Counted from the stretch's first letter, positions 25,968 to 35,434 are shown. The stretch is 42,669 nucleotides of DNA from CAWHNT01 sp963830775 (GCA_963830775.1 CAWHNT010000033.1:1-42669); one strand, 5' to 3'. The notes: a model not told the origin generated them from the letters alone. A program made the numbers and translations.

Positions 25968-28210
25968 CTCTCGCCGGCCGCGGGCTTGGCGGGCGCTTCG
26001 GGCTGCTCGTAGTAGCTGCGGTAGCGCTTGTAGTAGCTGCCGATGTCGCCGTAGCCGTACTCGGCGTGGCGGCGGAGGTCGACCTGGGTGAGGACGGCAC
26101 CGGCGATCGAGGCGCCGCCCTGCTTTAGAAGGCTCAGCGCCCGCTCCACGCTCGCCCGCGGCGTCTTCTGCCACTGCACGATCATTACGGCGGTGTCCGC
26201 CAGCGGTGCCACGAGCTGGGCGTCGCTGACGAGAAGCAGCGGCGGGCTGTCGAGCACGACCAGGTCGTAGGCCTCCTTGAGCTGCCGGATCAGGTCGGCC
26301 AGACGCTGGCTCTGCAGGAGCTTGGCCGGGACCGGCGGCCGCGACGCCACCGGCAGGATGTCGACCTCGACCTCGCGCAGGCTCACGAGCGTGGACCCGA
26401 GATCGGCCTCGCCGCCCAGGACCTCGACCACGCCGGCCGAGGGCTCAGGCAGGGCCAGCCGCCGCATCACCGCCGGCTGCCGCAGGTCGAGGTCCACCAC
26501 CACGACACGCGACCCCTCGAGCGCCACGGAGATGGCATAGCTCGTGGCGAAGCCGGTCTTGCCCTCGCCGGGCAGGGTCGAGGTGACGAGCACGACCTTG
26601 GCCGGGTTGTCGATGTTGGCCATCCGCACCGCCGATTCGACCTGGCGCAGGCTCTCCGCGAAGGCGGAGGTCGGCTTGGAGAGCAGATGGCTGGCCAGTG
26701 TCTGCTGCCCGCGCAGGCCCGGTACGGCCGGAATCAGTCCGAGGCAGCCCAGCTTCAGGTGGCGCTCGATCTGGTCCATCGAGCGCAGGCCGGTATCGAA
26801 CCGCTCGCGCAGCACCACGCCCAGGCCGCCCACGAAGGCGCCGGTGGAGAGGCCGAAGAGCGCAAAGAAGACGAGGCCCAGCGAGCTCGGCTCCTTGGGC
26901 ACGGGTGCCTGGGAGATGATGCGGGCATCAGCACTGACCACGGCCGCCTGGTCGGTGGTCTGCTTGAAGCGCTCGAGGAACGCCTGGTACTGCTCGCGGA
27001 TGGCTGCGGCCTCGCGTTCCAGCTCGCGTAAGCGGACCTCGGCCTGCCGATCCACGGTTGAGCGCTGCTTCGCCTGGGCGAGGTCCGCCCGCAGCGTGCG
27101 CTGCCGGCTGCGGACCACGGCGGCCCCGTTCTCGAGCTGTCGCACGATCCGCTGCAGCTCGGCTGCGATCTTCTCGTTCACGTCCGTGCGCTCGGCGGCG
27201 AGATCGCGCATCCGCGGATGGCGCTCGCCCAGGCTCGAGACGAGCTGGGCCTCCTGCCGGCGCAGCTCGGCCTGTTGCTCGCGCAGGTGCTGTAGGAGCG
27301 GCGAGCTCTCGGCCTCGCTCAGCGGCTCGAGCTCGCCGCCCGCCTTCGCCCGGTCACGCACGACCTTGAGGAGTGCTTCCTTCTCGGCCAGATCGGCATC
27401 GGCGGCCTGGAGCTGGCGGTTGAGGTCGGCCAGGTTCTCGCCGACCAGGGTCTGCCCGCCGAGCTCGACCAGGTCGTTGTCGGCCCGGAAGCGCTCGACC
27501 GCGCGCTCGGCCTCGATCAGCTCGGCCCGGAGCTGGTCGACCCGGGTCTCGAGCCAGCGCGAGGCGCCGGTCGTGGCCTCCAGCTTCGCCTGCCGTTGGT
27601 CGGCGACGTAGAGCTCGGCCACGGTGTTGGCGGCCCTGGCCGCCAGCTCCGGGTCGCGCGAGGTGAAGGCGATGCCGATGACGAGGCTCCGCGGCACGTT
27701 GCGGACGGCCAGCCGCTTGAGGAAGGCGCTGGTGACCGCCTCCTCGCCGGCCGGCTGCTCCCCGGCCGCCAGTGCCGGCGGCACCTCGCTGGTCGTAGCC
27801 GAGGCCATCCAGGAGCGCCCGAGCCAGTCCTCGACCTGCGCCCGGGCCAGCCGCCAGAGCTTGCCAGGCACACCCTCCACGTCCTGGCCAGCGAACTCGG
27901 GCACCTCCGCCAGCCGCAGCTCCTCGACCGTGCGGCGAGCGTGCTGGCGCGAGCCGATGATGCTGATCTGGGTGCCGATGGTCTGCTCGGTGGGGGTGAG
28001 GCTGGGCTCGACCGCCTCCGAGCTCAGGATGCGGCTCTCCTGCGGGCTCAGTGCCACCAGCGTCTCGGCCGTGTACATGGGCGGGCGCTGGCTGCCGAGC
28101 AGGGTCGCGAGGCCGCCCAGGAGGATGATGGACGCGAGCAGGAACCGCCGATGCCGCCAGAACATCAGCGCCGTGCTGCGCAGATCGAATTCTTCCGCCT
28201 GGCCTGTCAT
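25943..28210 (-). CDS. Wzc-type polysaccharide co-polymerase / bacterial tyrosine kinase
   Basis: An intact 755-residue chain-length regulator for Wzx/Wzy exopolysaccharide export. It has a Wzz domain with TM1 (about residues 24-42), a long periplasmic coiled-coil region (about 190-400; LREQQAELRRQEAQLVSSLG), TM2 near 440-465 (LGLVFFALFGLSTGAFVGG) and a cytoplasmic BY-kinase. Kinase motifs are Walker A STLPGEGKTGFA (about 543-554), Walker A' VVVVDLDLRQP and Walker B YDLVVLDSPPLLL. The C-terminus carries eight tyrosines at about 718-749 (EYGYGDIGSYYKRYRSYYEQ), the autophosphorylation cluster that cycles polymer assembly. Divergent from the small membrane gene at 28301. Confidence 0.94.
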   Translation of the reverse strand: MTGQAEEFDLRSTALMFWRHRRFLLASIILLGGLATLLGSQRPPMYTAETLVALSPQESRILSSEAVEPSLTPTEQTIGTQISIIGSRQHARRTVEELRLAEVPEFAGQDVEGVPGKLWRLARAQVEDWLGRSWMASATTSEVPPALAAGEQPAGEEAVTSAFLKRLAVRNVPRSLVIGIAFTSRDPELAARAANTVAELYVADQRQAKLEATTGASRWLETRVDQLRAELIEAERAVERFRADNDLVELGGQTLVGENLADLNRQLQAADADLAEKEALLKVVRDRAKAGGELEPLSEAESSPLLQHLREQQAELRRQEAQLVSSLGERHPRMRDLAAERTDVNEKIAAELQRIVRQLENGAAVVRSRQRTLRADLAQAKQRSTVDRQAEVRLRELEREAAAIREQYQAFLERFKQTTDQAAVVSADARIISQAPVPKEPSSLGLVFFALFGLSTGAFVGGLGVVLRERFDTGLRSMDQIERHLKLGCLGLIPAVPGLRGQQTLASHLLSKPTSAFAESLRQVESAVRMANIDNPAKVVLVTSTLPGEGKTGFATSYAISVALEGSRVVVVDLDLRQPAVMRRLALPEPSAGVVEVLGGEADLGSTLVSLREVEVDILPVASRPPVPAKLLQSQRLADLIRQLKEAYDLVVLDSPPLLLVSDAQLVAPLADTAVMIVQWQKTPRASVERALSLLKQGGASIAGAVLTQVDLRRHAEYGYGDIGSYYKRYRSYYEQPEAPAKPAAGESYRTRTTA

Positions 28211-28300
28211 CCGACCGCTCGGTCAAGCCGACCTGTCATGTTGGGCGGCAGCCGGCGCTCTTGATAGATGCAAGTCGTGGCGCTGGCGAGGGGGAGCGGC

Positions 28301-28831
28301 ATGGATCGCCTGCAACGGCATTCGCGGTGGCCCGGGCGTATGCTGGAGCTGCTCATGGGGCTTGGCCTTGCCGTGGGCGGCGCCGTCTATCTCTGGGCGG
28401 GGACGATCGAGCGGGAACCTGCCCAGGCCGCGCGGCTGATCGGGTCCGGCCATCTCTGGGCCGAAGCCGGCCGGCAGGAGCTGGATCGTGCGCTCGACGG
28501 CAGCCTGCCGGAAGATGCGCGGCAGGCACATCTACGGCGGGCGGTCGATGGGCTGCGCGCCGGGCTCGCTCTGTCGCCGCTCGACCCTTATGCCTGGGCC
28601 GATCTCGCCTTGAGCCTCTGGCTGGCCGGGGCACCCACGGCCGAGGCGGCACAGGCGCTGGAGCGATCCCTCGCCACCGGCCCGGCCGAGCGCAACCTGC
28701 TGCCGCTGAGAGTGCGCCTGATCAACGCGCTCGGACCCTATCTGTCGGAGGAAGGGCGCAGCCTTGCGGATCGCGAGAGGGCGCTGGCGCGCCGAACCAG
28801 CTCAAGCCTGCGCCGGCTTCTCAACCCCTGA
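28301..28831 (+). CDS. Small membrane-anchored helical-repeat protein of the EPS locus
   Basis: A 176-residue protein with one N-terminal transmembrane helix (about residues 17-35, LELLMGLGLAVGGAVYLWAG). A helical, TPR-like soluble part follows (RAVDGLRAGLALSPLDPYAWADLALSLWLA), likely periplasmic. I recognise no named family. Similar small TPR-like anchors occur beside polymerase and glycosyltransferase genes in EPS clusters and may scaffold the machine. ATG 28301 has ribosome site GGGGGAGCGG; an earlier in-frame ATG at 28268 is less likely. Intact. Nothing is recognised in the 197 bp that follow. Confidence 0.65.
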   Translation: MDRLQRHSRWPGRMLELLMGLGLAVGGAVYLWAGTIEREPAQAARLIGSGHLWAEAGRQELDRALDGSLPEDARQAHLRRAVDGLRAGLALSPLDPYAWADLALSLWLAGAPTAEAAQALERSLATGPAERNLLPLRVRLINALGPYLSEEGRSLADRERALARRTSSSLRRLLNP

Positions 28832-29028
28832 TGGAGAAAATGGGCAGCGTCGGCTGGCCGGCGGACTATGCGCTTGAAACGCTCCGGCTTTCCGCCCACG
28901 ATTGCGTGCACGCCAAAGCTGCCGCTCCAAGGCAGTGGCTCCGGGAAGGGAGTTACGTGCCCCCGGTAGTGGAAGCTGCTCCCTGCCTGCTGCTCGGCGA
29001 CCAAGCCTTGGTGCGGTGAAGATCAGTC

Positions 29029-30501
29029 GTGCGTGCGACCGGCATAGCGCTTGAGCGAGCACCGGACCGTTCCCGCCTCTCCTGGCAGCTGCGGCTCAAG
29101 GGAGCGCTCGACCGCGCGCTGGCGGTAGCGGCACTCCTCGTCGTCTGGCCGCTGCTCCTGGTGCTGGCGGGTCTCGTCCGCCTGAGTTCGCCGGGGCCGG
29201 CGCTCTACCGCCAGACCCGGCTCGGGCAGCACGGCCGGTCGATCGAGGTGCTGAAGTTCCGCACCCTCTGGCAGGATCGCTGCGACCGGACGGATGCGCT
29301 CGACATCCGCGAGGTGGTACCGGGCGACGCCCGCGTGACGCCGTTCGGCTGGTGGCTGCGGCACACCTGTCTGGATGAGCTGCCGCAGCTGATCAACGTG
29401 GCCCAGGGCGGCATGTCGCTGGTCGGTCCGAGGCCCCATCCGCTGGGCCTCGATCTCGAATTCGCGGCACGCTCCGAATCCTACGCCCGCCGCTTCCGGA
29501 TGAAGCCCGGCCTCACCGGCCTGGCGCAGGTCAGCGGCTGCCGTGGCCCGGTCCTCACCGGCGATGCGCTCGAGAAGAGGCTCGCCCACGACCTTGACTA
29601 TGTCGACAACTGGTCGCTCTGGCTGGACTTCAAGATCCTGCTGCGCACGCTGGCGCAGCCGCTCGCGGCGCTCGGCAGGGCAGTGGGGCGGCGGCTGCCG
29701 GCCAGGAGCGAACAAACCTCCTCGAGGCTTCGTGTTCTGGGTGTGCCGGTGAGCGTGCTCGACCTGCCTACGGCCGTGGAGACCATCCTCGGGTGGGTCC
29801 GCGCGAAGGATGCCGGCTCGCCCGCCCGCTATGTGTGCGTGACCAACGCCCACGGCGTGATCGAATGCCGCCGCAGCACCGAGCTCCAACGGGTCCACGA
29901 GCAGGCCGCCCTGGTGACACCCGACGGCATGCCCCTGGTCTGGATCGGCCGCGCGCGCGGCCATGCCTCAATGGATCGGGTCTATGGCCCCGATCTGCTC
30001 CTGGCCCTGGCCGAGGCCGGCCTGCCGCATGGACTCCGGCACTATTTCCATGGCGCCGCTCCCGGCGTGCCGGAACGGCTGGCGCAGCGCCTGAGCGAGC
30101 GCTTCCCCGGCCTTCGCACCGTCGGCACCGAGAGTCCGCCTTTCCGCCCGCTCAGCGCGGACGAGCGACGCGACACGGCGGCCCGCATCCAGGCCAGCGG
30201 TGCTGACGTCGTCTGGGTGGGGCTCGGCACGCCCAAGCAGGAGCGCTGGATGGCGGCGATGGCACCACTGCTCCCGGGCGTGGTGCTGATCGGGGTGGGT
30301 GCCGCCTTCGACATGCACAGCGGCACCAAGCCCCAGGCACCGCTCTGGATGCAACGGCGCGGCCTCGAATGGCTCTTCCGGCTCGCCACCGAGCCGGGCC
30401 GGCTAGGCCGGCGCTACGCCACCGTGGTGCCCCTGTTCCTGATCCTCCTTGCCGGCGATTTCCTGCGCACGGCCTGCTCGCGGCTCGGGCCGACGCAGTG
30501 A
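29029..30501 (+). CDS. Fused phosphoglycosyltransferase - WecG/TagA/CpsF glycosyltransferase
   Basis: One uninterrupted 490-residue frame joins two enzymes. Residues 1-215 form a monotopic sugar-1-phosphate transferase that starts the lipid-linked repeat unit on undecaprenyl phosphate. It has a membrane helix at about 28-50, YRQTRLGQHGRSIEVLKFRT, the catalytic Asp-Glu in LDELPQLINVAQGGMSLVGP, and KPGLTGLAQVSG. Residues about 235-475 are a GT26 WecG/TagA/CpsF domain, which usually adds the second sugar: VTNAHGVIECRRS, VTPDGMPLVWIG, VGLGTPKQERWMA and the C-terminal APLWMQRRGLEWLFRL. The start GTG 29029 has no strong ribosome site. The stop overlaps the next gene's GTG (GTGA). Confidence 0.9.
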   Translation: MRATGIALERAPDRSRLSWQLRLKGALDRALAVAALLVVWPLLLVLAGLVRLSSPGPALYRQTRLGQHGRSIEVLKFRTLWQDRCDRTDALDIREVVPGDARVTPFGWWLRHTCLDELPQLINVAQGGMSLVGPRPHPLGLDLEFAARSESYARRFRMKPGLTGLAQVSGCRGPVLTGDALEKRLAHDLDYVDNWSLWLDFKILLRTLAQPLAALGRAVGRRLPARSEQTSSRLRVLGVPVSVLDLPTAVETILGWVRAKDAGSPARYVCVTNAHGVIECRRSTELQRVHEQAALVTPDGMPLVWIGRARGHASMDRVYGPDLLLALAEAGLPHGLRHYFHGAAPGVPERLAQRLSERFPGLRTVGTESPPFRPLSADERRDTAARIQASGADVVWVGLGTPKQERWMAAMAPLLPGVVLIGVGAAFDMHSGTKPQAPLWMQRRGLEWLFRLATEPGRLGRRYATVVPLFLILLAGDFLRTACSRLGPTQ

Positions 30502-31884
30502 CCACGGTCGCCAGCGCTGGCGACGGGACCCTGCTGCCGGACACGCGGTCGCTACCGGTGCCAGCCTATCTGCGGATGCTGGCGGTGGTGCTCTTCGCCT
30601 ACGCCGTTGGCGGCAAGAGCTTCGCCTATCTCGGGCTGCCGCCGATCTTCATGGGCGAGCTCATGCTCCTGCTGGGCCTAGTCACCTTACCGATGGGCAG
30701 TCTCATTCGGGTGGTGGCGACCGGCCCCGGCCTCCTGCTGCTCTTGTGGATGTACTGGTGCCTGTGGCGCACCATCCCCTTCGTGCCGACGCATGGCTTC
30801 GATTCCTTCCGCGACGCCGCGGCCTGGGGCTATGCGGCGCTGGCCCTCGTCGTCGGCGCCAACCTCGTCCACGCGGCGGACCCCTGGCCGGTGCTCGAGC
30901 GTTGGCTCGTGCGCTTCGCCTGGGCGTTCCCGCCCTGCATCCTTGCCTTGTGGCTGTGGGATTCCGTGGCCCCGGACAGTGTCCCGGTCCTGTCGTCCAA
31001 CGGAATGGCCGGGGCACCGCTGCCGCTCTTCTACCTCAAGCCCGGCGACGTCCAGGTGCATCTGGCCGGCTGTTTCCTGATCGGCGCCTTCCTGGTCCGC
31101 CGCCACCGGTTCGCGGTCATGGTGATGGCGGCATTGGGAATCCTGCTGTTCGGCACGGCCAACCGGGGCGGCCTGGTGGCTGCGATCACGGCCGTGGCGG
31201 TGGCAGGGCTGCTGCGGCCGCACAGGCGAGCGTTCTGGATTGCCGGCGGCGCCGTCCCGGTCGTGGTAACGGCCATGGCCCTCTTCACGGCCCTGCAACC
31301 GCTGACGGATTCGCTTGGCTCCAGCCAACGCGAGCGGTCCGTCTCCCAGCTTCTCGAGAACGTGCAGAGCATCGTGGACCCGGAGGGTGCCCCCGGGAAT
31401 CTCGCCGGCACGCGGCAGTGGCGGCTGCAATGGTGGACGCTCATCATCGACAAATCGCTGCACGACGAGGGCGGCTGGCTCGGGCGCGGGTTCGGCCTCA
31501 ACCTCGCCGACGCGGACGGCTTCCAGGTGGTCGATCCGGACACGCGCGGTGCCTTGCGCAGCCCGCACAACATCCACATGACGATGCTGGCCCGTGCGGG
31601 CATCCCGGGCTTGGCCCTGTGGGCCGGCGTCGTGGCCAGCCTACTGATCGCCGGCTATCTCGGCTGCCGGCGGTTTCTGGCGGCCGGCCGGAGCGATGCC
31701 GGCTTCGTCCTCCTCGTCACCGCGGCCTACGCCCTGGCACTTCTGGTCAACGCCACTTTCGACGTCGCGATCGAAGGGCCGATGGCCGGCATCTGGTTCT
31801 GGTCGCTGGCGGGCGTGCTCCTCGCAGGCGCCTGCTTCAGGTCGCCCGCTTCGGCGCCTGGCGCATGCGGGTCCGGTGTCATGA
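30498..31884 (+). CDS. Wzy/WaaL-like polysaccharide polymerase (O-antigen ligase family), 3' end frameshifted
   Basis: A polytopic membrane protein with about ten to twelve helices and a large loop carrying GTRQWRLQWWTLIIDKSL, WLGRGFGLNLAD and SPHNIHMTMLARAGIPGLAL, the His-Asn motif of the Wzy_C/O-antigen-ligase family. It should polymerise repeat units in the periplasm. The frame runs without a stop straight into the FecR gene. One extra base at about 31825-31840 explains this: its removal gives a C-terminus GRPLRRLAHAGPVS ending at TGA 31882-31884, which overlaps an ATG (ATGA), for 461 residues. GTG 30498 overlaps the upstream stop. A true 896-residue fusion cannot be excluded from sequence alone. 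Confidence 0.82.
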
Positions 31885-31885
31885 A

Positions 31886-31898
31886 TTGTACGTTACAA
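31886..31898. promoter_or_regulatory. TTGTA-CGT-TACAA palindrome before the FecR gene
   Basis: Perfect 5-bp inverted repeat with a 3-nt centre, inside a short AT-richer patch (31880-31930) that stands out from the GC-rich surroundings. It lies 55 bp ahead of the preferred FecR start (GTG 31953) and could be an operator or part of a promoter. No regulator can be named, and the length is short enough to occur by chance. Confidence 0.25.
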
Positions 31899-31952
31899 AC
31901 GCGTCTTATTTCGGTAGCGTCGCGGTGTGATTGCCTGGATGCAAGAAGCACC

Positions 31953-33188
31953 GTGCGGAACCTAGCACTTCTCCACTTCGCCCTCCTGGCCATCGCCTTC
32001 GCGACGGCGGCACCGGTGGCGGCCGCCACACGCAATGACGCACCGATCGTGGGCGAGGCCTCGACGATCGTGAGCCTCGTCACCGGTACCCTGGGCGGCG
32101 AGCCGCGCGAGATCGCGATCCGGGACAATGTGTTCTCGCAGGAGGTGATCGAGTCCGGGCCCGAGGCTGCGGCCAAGCTCGTCTTCCGGGATGGCAGCGA
32201 GTTCGTCATGGGGGCCAACTCGCGCGTCACCCTCGACCGCTTCGTCTACGATTTGGAGACCGGGACCGGGCAGCTGGTGATGAACATGCTCTCGGGCGTG
32301 TTCGAGTTCGCGAGCGGGCTCATGCGCCCCAGCAGCTACGACCTGCGCACGCCGTTCGCGACCCTGGCGATCCGCGGCACCCGCCTCGTCGTCGACGTCA
32401 ACCGCCAGTTCGTCTTCGTGCGCTCCGCCAACAGCTCGGGGACCCGCTCCGCCGTCGACATCCGCCTCCGCGACGGCCAGACCGTCAGCCGCGGGATCGA
32501 GCAGGGCCTGCTGGTCGACGCGCAGGGGGCCGTGCAGCTGTGCGAGAAGGACGCCTGCCTGCCGCCGCCGCCGGGCGACCCCTCCACCAAGCCGGAGAGC
32601 GAGCTCGACTATCAGGTGATCGACATCCCGGTGGCAGCCCCGCGCACCGTCGAAGCGGCCGCCAACCGGCCGATGATGGTCGTCTTCGGCGATTTCAGCC
32701 AGCTCGCCCTCTATCCAGGCGCCAAGGCCCGCATCGAGCGCTACAGCTACGACCGGGAGAAGCGCTCGGGTGGGCTCGCCGTCACCGTCCTCGCGGGCGG
32801 CTTCAGCTTCAAGTCCGGCAAGATGCCGTCGTCCAGCTACCAGGTGGAGACGGCCTATGGCGAGGTGAGCTTCCACGGCACCTGCACCTACGGCTCCGCC
32901 GAAGGCTTCTTCGTCCTGCGCTGCTCCGATCTCGTGACCGTCACCTACAAGGACGGCCAGGTCCAGGAGCTGGCCGAAGGCCAGGGTGTCACCTTTGCCA
33001 ATGGCCTCCTGACCTCCTGCGTCGATGCCGCCTGCAATGCCAACCTGGACGCGCTGAGTTTGGCCCTGCAGCGCCTGGCACAGGCCGAGACGACGCCGGC
33101 CACGATCGTGCCGATCCGCGCCACCATCGAGCGCATCATCCAGAACCTGCCCTCGCCGGACCGGCAGACGACGCAGTCCAGCCCCTAG
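31953..33188 (+). CDS. Periplasmic protein with two FecR-type domains
   Basis: A 411-residue exported protein. Residues 1-24 form a signal peptide (LALLHFALLAIAFATAAPVAAA). Two successive FecR-like beta domains follow: QLVMNMLSGVFEFASGLM with SYDLRTPFATLAIRGTR in the first (about residues 105-150), and GLAVTVLAGGFSFKSGKM with SYQVETAYGEVSFHGTC in the second (about 270-315). FecR domains usually relay surface signals to a membrane partner. The CHASE2 cyclase gene starts 15 bp downstream, so the two probably form a sensor pair. Start: GTG 31953 gives a clean signal peptide. ATG 31881, overlapping the repaired Wzy stop, adds 24 residues and is the alternative. Confidence 0.83.
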   Translation: MRNLALLHFALLAIAFATAAPVAAATRNDAPIVGEASTIVSLVTGTLGGEPREIAIRDNVFSQEVIESGPEAAAKLVFRDGSEFVMGANSRVTLDRFVYDLETGTGQLVMNMLSGVFEFASGLMRPSSYDLRTPFATLAIRGTRLVVDVNRQFVFVRSANSSGTRSAVDIRLRDGQTVSRGIEQGLLVDAQGAVQLCEKDACLPPPPGDPSTKPESELDYQVIDIPVAAPRTVEAAANRPMMVVFGDFSQLALYPGAKARIERYSYDREKRSGGLAVTVLAGGFSFKSGKMPSSSYQVETAYGEVSFHGTCTYGSAEGFFVLRCSDLVTVTYKDGQVQELAEGQGVTFANGLLTSCVDAACNANLDALSLALQRLAQAETTPATIVPIRATIERIIQNLPSPDRQTTQSSP

Positions 33189-33203
33189 GAAGCAGAAGAG
33201 CAG

Positions 33204-35434
33204 ATGCGCGGCGACAAGCCGGCCGCCGCACCCCGCGACCGCCTCATCGATCTTCCCACCAGCATCATCGGCTCGCTCCTCGTCCTGCTCCTGGCTGGCC
33301 TGCAGGTAATCAACCCGCCGGTCGTGGAGGCCTTCCGCCTCCGGGTCTTCGACGAGTTGCAGGCGCTCCACCCGGCCCCGCCACAACTTGAGGCCGGGGT
33401 GGTGATCGTCGACATCGACGACGAGAGCCTGGCCCAGGTCGGACAGTGGCCATGGCCGCGATCGACCTTCGCGGCTCTCCTCGACGGGCTTCACACCCTG
33501 GGTGCTCGCGTGGTCGGCATGGACGTGCTGTTCGCGGAGGCCGACCGCTACTCGCCCCCGGTCTACGCGAGGTCCCTGGCCGCACTCGCACCCGAGATCG
33601 CGGCAGCGCTCCAGGCCCTGCCCGACAACGACGCGGCAATGGCCCTGGCCATGCGCCGGCAGGCCGTCGTCCTGGGCGTGGCCGGGATCGGCCGCGTCAG
33701 CCCGGACTTCCCGGGCATCAGCGATGCCGCCTCGCGGGTCGCCACGCTCGGCCGTGACCCGAGGCAGTTCCTGTCGGGCTTCCCGGGGCTGGTCGGCGTC
33801 GTGCCGGCCCTGGCCGAGGCGGCCAGCGGCTTCGGGCTGGTGAGCCTCTCCCCGGACGTGGACGGCATCGTCCGCCGCGTGCCCCTGATCGCCTCCGCCG
33901 GCGGCCACATCCTGCCCGGCCTCGCCCTGGAGACGCTGCGGCTGGCGCTGGGGGAGACGACGTTGATCGTCCGCAGCAGCGGCACCGGCGTCGAGCAGGT
34001 CTCGCTGCGTGGCGTCGGCATCCCGGTCGATGCCCAGGGCCGGGCCTGGGTGCGCTTCGGCCTCCGCCAGCCGGACCGCTACGTCTCCGCCGCCGACGTG
34101 CTGGCCGGCACCGTGCCGCGGCAGCGCCTGGCCGGCCGGATCGTGCTGATCGGGACCTCCGCGGCGGGCCTGGGCGACATCAAGCAGGCGCCGCTGGTCG
34201 GCACGACGCCGGGCGTGGAGATCCACGCCTCGCTGCTGGAGACCCTGCTCGCCGGCACGGTGCTGCAGCGGCCGCAGCACATCGTCCAGCTGGAGCCCGT
34301 CATCCTCCTGGTCCTGGGGCTGGCGCTCGCCTGGCTCGGCCCCATGGTGCGGGCGAGCTTCCTGCCGGCCCTCCTGGGCCTGGTGATCGCGGCCGGCCTC
34401 TATGCCACCTGGTACATGTTCCGGTACCATGAGCTGCTCGTGGACGCGACCTACATCGCCGGCGGGCTGGGCGTCCTCCTGTTCTGGCTCGCCATGGCCC
34501 GCTACGTCCGCGAGGAGTCACGCCGGCGCACGATCCGCAATGCGTTCAGCCGCTATCTCTCGCCGGTGATGGTCGACAAGCTGGCGAGCGGGGCGGGGGC
34601 CCTGAAGCTGGGCGGCGAGCGGCGCGAGCTCACCGTCCTGTTCAGCGACATCCGCAGCTTCACCGGCCTGGCCGAGCGCTACGAGAGCAACCCCGAAGGC
34701 CTGACCCAGCTCCTGAACCGCTACTTCACCGCCATGACCACGGTGATCCTCGATCACAGCGGCACGATCGACAAGTATATCGGCGACGCGATCATGGCCT
34801 TCTGGAATGCCCCGCTCCCGGTCCAGGGCCATCCCCGGCAGGCCTGCCTCTCGGCGTTGGGCATGCGCAAGGAGCTGCGGGCCTTGAACGAGGCCCTGCA
34901 CGCCGACCCCGACCAGCCGGATCTCACGATCCGGATCGGCGTCGGCATCAACACCGGGGAGTGCTTCGTCGGCAATATGGGCTCGGACCTGCGGTTCAAC
35001 TACTCGGTGATCGGCGACCCGGTGAACGTGGCCTCGCGCGTGGAGACCCGCTCCAAGAGCTACGGCGTGGACATCGTGATCGGCGAATCCACCCGCCAGG
35101 CCGCCGCCGGATCTCGCCCTCCTCGAGCTCGACCAGGTCCAGCTCGTCGGCAAGTCCGCGACGACGCGGCTCTACGCGCTTCTCGGCGACGCCGCCTGCG
35201 CCCGCAGCGACGGCTTTCGGCTGCTGGAACGGGCGCACGACGCCATGCTCGTGGCCTACCGCGCCCAGCGACTGGGACGAGGCCGAGCAGGGCCTGCAGC
35301 GCTGCCGGGCCCTCGGTGCCGAGTACGGCCTCGATCGGCTCTACGAGGGCTATGCGGCCCGGATCGCCCGCTTCCGCCAGGACCCGCCGCCGCCGGACTG
35401 GGACGGCTCCGAGATTGCCACAAGCAAGGACTGA
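33204..35434 (+). CDS. CHASE2 receptor with class III adenylate/guanylate cyclase output, frameshifted
   Basis: After repair this is a 742-residue membrane cyclase making cAMP or cGMP. An N-terminal helix (about residues 20-38) precedes an extracytoplasmic CHASE2 domain (VVIVDIDDESLAQVGQWPWP, VVGMDVLFAEADR, GRIVLIGTSAAGLGD). Three helices follow at about 365-440, then the cyclase domain (about 475-650) with metal-binding Asp in LFSDIRSFTGL and GTIDKYIGDAIMAFW, and NYSVIGDPVNVASRVE. The tail is a short helical region (DWDEAEQGLQRCRALG). Two extra bases, near 35106 and 35265-35270, break only the C-terminal 110 residues. Nucleotide specificity is not readable with certainty. Its partner is likely the double-FecR protein. 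Confidence 0.9.

Noticed and set aside
28832..29028. Small gene between the TPR-like protein and the fused transferase
   Set aside because: The short frames have no ribosome site or recognisable motif and look like chance open frames.
31962..34430. 822-residue minus-strand open frame opposite the FecR and cyclase genes
   Set aside because: Antisense shadow with skewed composition and no domain; the plus strand carries clear signal-peptide, FecR and CHASE2 features.
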